The notes beneath the pieces were generated by a model. It saw nothing but the letters and a program-made list of their open reading frames with translations, did no database searches and had not been told where the DNA came from. Made by a program: the position numbers and the translations under genes. Below are positions 56,609-64,000 of a stretch of DNA of 64,000 nucleotides, piece by piece (within the stretch, counting starts at the first letter, position 1; every line of letters starts with the position of its first letter). Origin of the DNA: Euptelea pleiosperma (taxonomy: Eukaryota; Streptophyta; Magnoliopsida; Ranunculales; Eupteleaceae); assembly GCA_035048495.1 (NCBI GenBank), contig CM068548.1, positions 5,879,464-5,943,463 of the forward strand. Reading direction: 5' to 3'.

Positions 56609-58163
56609 TGAAATTTCACCAGTCCGTTCTCTTTAATCAATATATCTAGAAGGGGCGTTGATTAAGTATTTAAAATTAATTATACCTACACAGTTTTACT
56701 AGTCTATGGTAGGGGAACAAAATCACATGCCTTAGTTATTTGATAAAAAAATTATTACAACCGACTCAAATCGAATATACCTCCGTGGTATATTTTCTTT
56801 TCGTCGTTTGATCTAATCAAGATAGATTGCGGAATACAAATAAACAATTACACAAGACAAGAGATTTTTACGTGAAAACCTTAGCCAAGAAAAAACCACG
56901 GGACCATGTCCAGACGAAAAGTATCACTAACTGAAAAGTTAAACGAAACAAAGATTACCTACGCAGCACCGTTGCAAATACAGCTTCCAACCTTAACCAA
57001 GGCCTACTGTCAATGTGTCCACGTCCTCTGAATCAACACTACGAATCCACGCACGCCCTTCCAGCCAAAAAGTCTTGTCCGCTTGTTCAGTTTGGTACAC
57101 CCCAAACCTACCGTCGATCGGCTCTTCCAATCTTAATTCTCAATACTCCCGCCTTTGCAAAAGGTGAAGGATTCAGTACACCCTGAACCCTAGGTTGCTC
57201 AAATGGTGTTGAGTCACACTGGTACACTCAGGCTACTAGGTCGAATATAGAAGTGGAAGACATAAGCTGAGAAAAGGATCAAGCACTTGGCTTTAATCAA
57301 GAAGAGAACAAGCTCACAAGATGTGAATGGAAAACAAGCTTCTTGCTCTTCGAATGGACACTCTAATAAATAAAATATTTTCTCCTCTCTCTTGAAGATC
57401 GAGTTACTCTGTGTCTCTGTGTGTATTTAGAGAAGACATAGAAGGGTTGTATTTATAGATTTTCATGACCCTGAGTCATACAGAACGTGGGATAATGGAA
57501 CCAAGAATTTTGGATCTGATAAAGATCAAATTTGTGCATAGTCCAATCGATTGTACACTAGGTCCAATCGATTGGGCCATGTCCAATCGATGGGGATAAG
57601 TATCCAATCGATTGGGCTCAATAAGATTCATATTCCGAAGGCTCCAATCGATTACACAGAGGTCTCCAATCGATTTGACTCAAATAAGTTTCTGTCCTGA
57701 AGGCTCCAATCGATTTCACAGAGTCTACTATCGATTGGGCTGAAATAAGTTTCTGCCTCGTAGCTTCCAATCGATTACACAGAGTCATCCAATCGATTGG
57801 GTTATGTCCAATCGATTGGACTATCCCAATAGTCAATTTCATTGACTTAGACTCGGATTAGTCCAAAGACTAAGTTTGACCATTATATTTTATTCATTTT
57901 AACCAATTCCTATAACCACTAAGTCACTTACTTTCCTAATCGAGCGTACACGATCGTTAACTAATAAATCGACAGTTATTTAGATGACTCATATCGTCAA
58001 CCGTCTGATTCTTGCTAGCTCTGTATTTTAGTCTTCACGTAGTTGGCGAAGTATGTGTACTACGACATCTCCACACTACATTTGTGCTCGTAGGAATGGT
58101 TACAAGAACGTTTTTATGTCAAACGAAATCTTTAGCAAATTGAATATGAAAATATTCCTTACA
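56609..58163 (-). repeat. 5-prime LTR of the copia element, about 1555 bp
   Basis: On the plus strand it runs TGAAATTTCACCAGTCCG .. ATATGAAAATATTCCTTACA. It is the inverted counterpart of the solo LTR at 3154-4702 along its full length and is followed inside by PBS and gag. It contains the ATCGAT array (57543-57827) upstream of a TATA box on the minus strand. Confidence 0.88.
57450..57457 (-). promoter_or_regulatory. TATA box of the 56.6-kb copia LTR
   Basis: The minus strand reads TATAAATA at the position equivalent to 3860-3867 in the solo LTR. Confidence 0.55.
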
Positions 58164-58169
58164 ATTATT

Positions 58170-58860
58170 GGTGATCTAACCTAATCACCACCTTTCTAGG
58201 TCTATATCTAGTAATTGGAAGAGAGCTTTCTACATATGTGAAGAAACCCCTCTCACCACCTCTTGCGGCCATAGCCTTACATATGTGAAGAACCCAATAA
58301 TTGGCATTCAAATCCCTGTAGAGTAATTTGTCACCCCACTGAAACACTCGCCTACAGAGCTCTTGGGTAATCTAGTTAATGCGGTCGGAGCTCTGGGTGC
58401 TGTCAAATCAATCAAAAAAGGATTGGCACGAAAGGGGCAATGGATGGAAAGGACCCGAGAAATAATGTCAGCATGCCCAATGAAGTTGAGCAAGTTCTCC
58501 TAGCCACGACCCTGAAGCATATGAGGCACTATTGAGTCCTTAAGAAAGTCCTCTAGGACAACTTCTTGTTCAATCGCTAAAGCGCATTTGGCATATTCCT
58601 TTTCAAAGGATGCCTCCCATTGGAGAAATGATAATATTTGAGGGGATTCAAGTGATGGAGGTCTCCTCTCTGTAGTTTTGAAAGATGCAGGATGAGGGAA
58701 GAAAATGGAGAGAGAGTGACGGTATTCAAGGTGGAATCATAGGAGAAAAAGAGACAGAACAATATGAGTTTGATGTTGTAACGTGTTTTCAAAAAGACAA
58801 CATCGAGTTTAAGAGCAAAATTATAAATAAAAAAAAAACAAAAATGAGGCCTTAAATGTG
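58170..58860 (-). pseudogene. Coding-like degenerate segment, unidentified
   Basis: On the minus strand, parts of two frames look protein-like: CALAIEQEVVLEDFLKDSIV and HMLQGRG, then ENLLNFIGHADIISRVLSIH and CPFRANPF, then FQWGDKLLYRDLNANYWVLH. They need frameshifts and pass stops. I do not recognise a family. It could be a decayed gene fragment captured between retroelements, or chance. Low confidence. Confidence 0.25.
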
Positions 58861-58866
58861 GGGCTC

Positions 58867-61800
58867 TATAATACCCTGAACTTTCGTTCTAGGGTATTAT
58901 GGTAAATTCACTTAATAAATGAAAACCTGAAACTTTTTCAGACTCTTATTATTATTTTTATTGTTTAATATCATGTATGAGTATATGTATTTAATTTAAC
59001 AACTTTGAAAAACCTGTTATTTTTGAAACTCGCTCTTTAGGGCAAAATTCTTGCTTAGAATAATAAACTATAACTTGTATAGGACTTTTTCTTTCCCCAG
59101 CTAACAGTCCAGAACTTTTATAAAAAAATTATTTTGTAGGCCCGAGACACAAAAAATATTCCTATTTTATCTTTACCAACTTACTTGTGAAATTTTGAAC
59201 CTTTCTTGAGACATAAAAATCCTAACGGGAGATTTTGACAAAAATAGTATTTTAGTAATTTTTGAACTTTTCTACCATTCTTATTTTTTTTAAATAATAT
59301 TTAATTATATTTTATTTATTTAATAGACGTGTGGGACCTACGAAACACTTTCGGGTCATTCCAATATCATTTGACACTTTTCTAGGGTTTTGAACATTTT
59401 TGTGATTTATGTGTGTGACATGTGTCAATACCTTATGGTATGAACTTTTAAATTATATAATATAGTTTAATTGAATTAATTTATAATTATTTGTGTTATA
59501 ATTGTTGGGTAGGCCCGTATGACCAACCTAGAGGCCTTTTGAGTTTAATAATAATCTTAAATGAAGCCTATTGATATATATGGGCCTTGGGCCCATTTCT
59601 AAGCCATTAGTAATACAAAATATAAGTTTTTGAGGGTTGAAAAAGTCATCTCTTTGATAGTTACGATTTTTACTAAATAGAAATCATAATCTTTCTCTAA
59701 ACCTATTTATGAAAACCCTAAAGCTTTAGAAGCTCTCACAAACCCAACTCCATTAAACCTTCATCCGGGCACCGATCACACTCGAGCAAGAAAAGGAGAA
59801 TTGACGGAGACTCTGAATGCAAGAACATACCCCAAGGAGAGGACGATCCGACGACTTTCAAATTTGAAGAAACTTTTGATTTTCATTAAAATTCAAGAAA
59901 CCTTGAGATAAGTGTGTTTTGATCCATCCTATACTTATTTTTTTCAAGATTTTATTTTTTTTTTCATTAGGTAATGGTTGATACTCATTATAAATTAATT
60001 TCAACAATATTTACTTTATTCTTATTGGGTTGATCTTTATTTTGGGCCACCATGATGGGTTTGGCCATGGTCTATTTTGTACATATAACGGATGACTATA
60101 TTTTTTATCATTTTTGTTGTATTTTTATGATTTGAATATTTTTATAATTATTTTTTCTGAATACCTCTATGAATCTATTTTCTAAAACCGTTTGGTTTGT
60201 CTTTTTCTGATTTGTGTTGATTAAGTTATAATTTTTCTAAGTTGTTGGACTTTACCAAAAAACTAAAAATTTCAGATTTTACATGGTCCACTTCACTTAG
60301 AATTTTGATATCTATTTTTAACCTAAATATTTTTTTTAATTATTTTTCATAGATACCTCTATCAATCTAGTTTCTAGAACCTTTGAGTTTGTATTTTTCA
60401 AATTTATATTGATTAAGTTATGATTTTTCTAAGTTGTTAGACTTTACCAAAAAACCCAGAATTTTAGATTTTACATGGTCCACGTCACTTGGAATTTCAA
60501 TCTATATTTTTAACCTAAATATTTTTCTAATTATTTTTCACAGATACTCTATCAATCTAGTTTTTAGAACCTTTGAGTTTGTATTTTTCTGATTTGTATT
60601 GATTAAGTTATAATTTTTCAAACTTGCTAGACTTTTTTGTAAAATTCAGAATTTTAGATTTTACACGGTAAATTTCACTTGAAATTTTGATCTATATTTT
60701 TAACCAAAATATTTTTCTAATTATTTTTCATAGATACCTCTATCAATCTAGTTTCTAGAACTTTTGAGTTTGTATTTTTTTGATTTCTATTGATTAAGTT
60801 AAAAAATTTCAAATATATGGGACTTTTCTGTAAAACTTAGAATTCCAAATTCAGTCCGGCCCACTTCTTTAAGGGTTTCGACTTATATTTTGAATTTGAA
60901 TATTTTTTTTTTTCTAAAAACCTCTGCGAATCTAATTTTTAAATCCATTGAGTTTGTATTTTTCTAATTTATATTTATTTAGTTATGATTTTTACAAGAA
61001 ACTATATTTTCTATGAACTACCTATTTCTTGGATTTTGGACGATTAATCCTTAGTGGTTCGATTATGATTATTGACTATAAAAAGGTTTAGCCCTTATTG
61101 TTTGACTAAACCCTAGATGGTTTGACCTATACTTGTATGCATGGGGATCCCACCCATGAGTCTTGGATCTCTCGTAGGGTTCGGCCAAGTGTCTTAGATC
61201 CCTCTTTAGGGTTCGACCTTGTGTCATAGATCCCTCATAGGGTTTGGCCATAGTGTGTTGAATTCTCTTGCGATTTTCACTTATATTGTTCATCGATGTT
61301 GATCGTGATCTTTGGTGATTGTTAACATGTTATTCATGTTTTTTAACCCTAATTCGTACCTATTTTATTATTCTTGATGATCATGTGTTTATTTTATATT
61401 CTTATTTAAATGTTAAATACATGTATGCATATGTCATGTAACCCTAGTACCATCTTGTTATCATACCATGATCATCATGTCATTTCATATAAGAGGTGCA
61501 TAAGAGAACAGGGTTGAAGTATATTATATACGTTTATATTGATTTTATCAATTAATCAGGGTTCGGTACCTTAGGGTGAAAGGCCCCAGATGTTATTATT
61601 TCCTGCAGGTGGGTCAATGAGACCGCTCCCAGTGCGGGAAGGAGATGGAAACCCTATGTGGTTATGGGTACTAGTTGCATTTGCATCCCATACTCACTTG
61701 CATTCACCATCATATTCATGTCATCCTTATTATATAATTGAGATGCATACCTTGGTTTAAAAACTTGTATAGTATGATATCATACCATGCACACTGTTGT

Positions 61801-62263
61801 ATTACTGGGCCTCGGCTCACAGTGCTACACCGATACCATTTTCAAATTTTGAGGAGTCAGTACGTGGGATGATTTTAAGACGGAAGACTCCGGTGTACTC
61901 GATGAGATCGACAAGGATTTGGGAGTCGATCCCACACTTTAGAAAGCTGTATTTGATTATTTTATAACATTATTTATTTATATCCACGGGCATGTGAGCA
62001 TTTGATTGAGAGCATGTTCTCACCTCATTCTCTCCACATTTAGTTGATTGATTGAATTATTAGAATTATGAATTATTTAAATTATTTTTTTTCTACATCT
62101 AGACTTTTTTTCTTTTACTTAGTGGGTTTTCAAATGAACCTTAGTAGTCTAATTGACCTAATTGGATTACTAGGGGACATTCATGGATCACCTCTGGATT
62201 CGGGTACAGGTCAATCCACAGATTTTCGGGTCGTATCTGGGTATCCGGATTCGGGGCGTGACA
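58867..62263 (+). mobile_element. Solo LTR, probably Ty3/gypsy, 3397 bp, TSD GGCTC
   Basis: GGCTC flanks both sides (58862-58866 and 62264-62268). The right end is GGGGCGTGACA; the left end is TATAATACCCTGAAC, where TA replaces the expected TG. Length and termini (TGTAATACCCT..GTGACA style) are those of long plant chromovirus LTRs. An internal tandem repeat lies at 60120-60990. No PBS, PPT or coding region remains. Orientation is assigned from the termini and is tentative. Confidence 0.78.
60120..60990. repeat. Tandem repeat of about 190 bp, 4.5 copies, inside the solo LTR
   Basis: The phrase AGATACCTCTATCAATCTAG (or variant) recurs at about 60159, 60351, 60542, 60732 and 60917, followed each time by AACC.TTGAGTTTGTATTTTT, GATTAAGTTATAATTTTT and ATTTTACATGGTCCAC. 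Period about 185-192 bp. Confidence 0.88.
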
Positions 62264-62268
62264 GGCTC

Positions 62269-62929
62269 ACTCGGTTACCAAACACAAAAATACGATCAGT
62301 TCTAGATTAACCTCCGTTGGCCGTGTTTTTAAGCTTTCCAAACAAGCCCTAAAGCCAAGAAAAGTACGTAGTTCCCATTTTACACGCAAGTACCAACCAG
62401 CATGTAGAAAAGTAAACATAATTGTTATATTTAGTCACAATTCACAATTTTGTTTCAACTAAACTACTAATCTTCTCTAACTTGAATAGCAAGTTTCCTT
62501 GACTCACAATTTCTAATAAGCTTTCCCATCAAATAAGACTTTCTAATTCCAATTTGACAAACTTTGTAAATGAACATAAAGGAAAATAGACTTGGAAACT
62601 AACCTTCACTTTGAATTACAACATTCCCCTCAGTGCAAAGTCTTCCCTGTATTTGTCATACCAAACACCCTTGTGAAAAATTGGAAATTTTGTGGAGTTC
62701 GAAGGCTTTGGCGAAGACATTAAGAACAAGGTCTTCTAGTTATGTCATAAAAATGCACCCCAACATGCCTTGTCCATGTGTGAAATGTTGGATTCAACAT
62801 TTCATGGCCCAATCAGTCAATTATTTCAGGCAAATTAAAACTTTTTAAACATGTCTAATGACCTAAGAGAATTAAGTTTTTAAATTTGTCCCTTGCAACA
62901 TTTTAAGATATATCTCTTAGATACAATAG
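62269..62929. other. Unassigned DNA, no gene recognised
   Basis: AT-rich with short chance ORFs only (62633-62848). Confidence 0.4.
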
Positions 62930-63195
62930 TATAAGACACGTGGCACACTCTTAGAGACCACTGACCTTATGGATGTTTGTCGCATTCCTAGGGGGACCTA
63001 GCTAGATACCAAATATCAGTCTGATTTAGTCATTTCAAACCTTTGGATCTGAGTAAATCAACCCCCATGAAAATGACTCCAATCAAATCCTTAAAAACCA
63101 CTAAGCAGACTATTTTTTGCATATAGGTCCACCTAGGGATGGGCCAAACATCGATACAGTCAATGATCTCTACGAGTGTGCCATGTGTAATGTGC
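62930..63195. repeat. Fold-back MITE copy (CCACGTGG family)
   Basis: Left ACACGTGGCACACTCTTAGAG and right CTCTACGAGTGTGCCATGTG are inverted. The interior shows AATATCAGTCTGATTTAGTC and CACCTAGGGATGGGCCAAAC like the copies at 1.2, 8.45 and 42.3 kb. Confidence 0.6.
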
Positions 63196-63809
63196 TTCCA
63201 TGTGTAAGGTGCACCTACATCCCTTACACCTACATCGCACGTGGTATTCCCCTAGTATACACGGAAATTTCTAGAACATCGACTTCATCGTCAAAATGTC
63301 CCGCACGCCGTTCTACCTTTACAGTGACTATTTTAAGTTTAAAAGAATAACTTAAAATGCTATCTTTACTTGATCATCACACGTGTCATGCACGCGTGCA
63401 CTCCGTAATTTGCATGTATACAAACACTAAAATCATGGATGCCCATTTATTAATTTTACAAAGGCTTTTTGGTTGACCTTATATAATATATATACTAAAG
63501 GTCAGTTAAATTAAAGTAAGGTTTTCTGGTTAAATTAGGGCCCCAAACATGGTAGATACCGAGACGCATCAACACACCATAGCGAACATGTCCATATGTC
63601 GATTTCCCTAATTTAATCATTAAATATTCTACTATCTTATCCCTCCCTATATTGTAATCAATAATAAAACTATTTGAAAAAAAAAATAATAATATGTGAC
63701 GATGGTGGCAACCCCATTTCGATCAAACAATCCGATGTGAGAATTCCTGCATATAAGCATTCCGAGGTGCCACAACTCAAACAGAGCCATTTTGTGGCCC
63801 CAACCAAGG
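63196..63809. other. Unassigned DNA, no gene recognised
   Basis: AT-rich, no terminal repeats or credible ORFs; an A-rich tract ends near 63700. Confidence 0.35.
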
Positions 63810-64000
63810 TTTAAAAGAGGTCGTTTTAACGGTAGGCATTACGTTACAACCGTTAAAATGCTATGTAACGGACAGGGGCAAGAATGAAAAAAAAATGGAA
63901 TTTAACGGAAATAACAGCCAATTTTTTTCACAATTTTTAACGGCCGTTATTTTCCAAGCGTCAAAATGGTTATTAACGTAACGGGCTTGGGGCATTACCA
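63810..64000. repeat. AACGG-type dispersed repeat, cut by window end
   Basis: Contains GTTTTAACGGTAGGCATTAC, ACCGTTAAAATG, AATTTAACGGAAATAAC and GGCATTACCA, related to segments at 38.2, 39.5 and 53.8 kb. Confidence 0.45.

Overview
The window is plant nuclear DNA, almost certainly from an angiosperm, and consists essentially of transposable elements. The evidence is plant Ty3/gypsy (Athila-type) and Ty1/copia proteins, tRNA-Asp and initiator-Met primer sites, a CACTA (En/Spm) transposon with plant-type introns, a Mutator-like element and many fold-back MITEs. I found no host gene I could name, no rRNA or tRNA gene, no CRISPR array and no prokaryotic feature. The species cannot be fixed from the sequence.

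Layout. 0-9 kb: remnant of a plant-mobile-domain gene, fold-back MITEs, and an LTR-like block (2718-7825) that was split by a copia solo LTR (3154-4702, TSD AATGA). 9.17-11.96 kb: solo LTR (TSD GTCAG) of the same family as the large gypsy element. 12.5-17.25 kb: two decayed copia pieces meeting tail to tail, one interrupted by a 734-bp Mutator-like element with a 9-bp TSD. 17,356-33,088: a complete, young but non-coding Athila-type Ty3/gypsy element on the minus strand, with 3.36-kb LTRs, TSD TTAGC, tRNA-Asp PBS, polypurine tract, and a gag-pol frame broken by four stop codons. 33.1-36.3 kb: copia 3-prime and LTR fragments, a hAT-like repeat and an orphan CACTA terminus. 36.97-39.61 kb: a 1.3-kb tandem duplication, each copy carrying a MITE. 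41,545-53,598: a 12,054-bp CACTA element with matching termini and 3-bp TSD ACA. It carries a three-exon TNP2-type transposase gene and a six-exon second gene, both with open frames, plus a 108-bp perfect palindrome and a 13-copy satellite-like array. 55.67-58.16 kb: copia gag plus 5-prime LTR on the minus strand. 58,867-62,263: solo LTR with TSD GGCTC and an internal 190-bp tandem repeat. The remainder to 64 kb is MITE fragments and AT-rich DNA.

How it works together: the CACTA element is the one potentially autonomous unit. Its TNP2-like protein would act on the CACTA termini, and its second protein is a candidate partner or binder of the dense ACCGTCGGT-type subterminal repeats. The gypsy and copia elements are dead copies. 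Every inactivating stop for which I could infer the ancestral codon fits a Gln codon changed by C to T, as expected from cytosine methylation and deamination. I did not find a convincing new biological system. The most unusual items are the CACTA palindrome and array, and the ATCGAT-palindrome arrays upstream of the copia TATA boxes.
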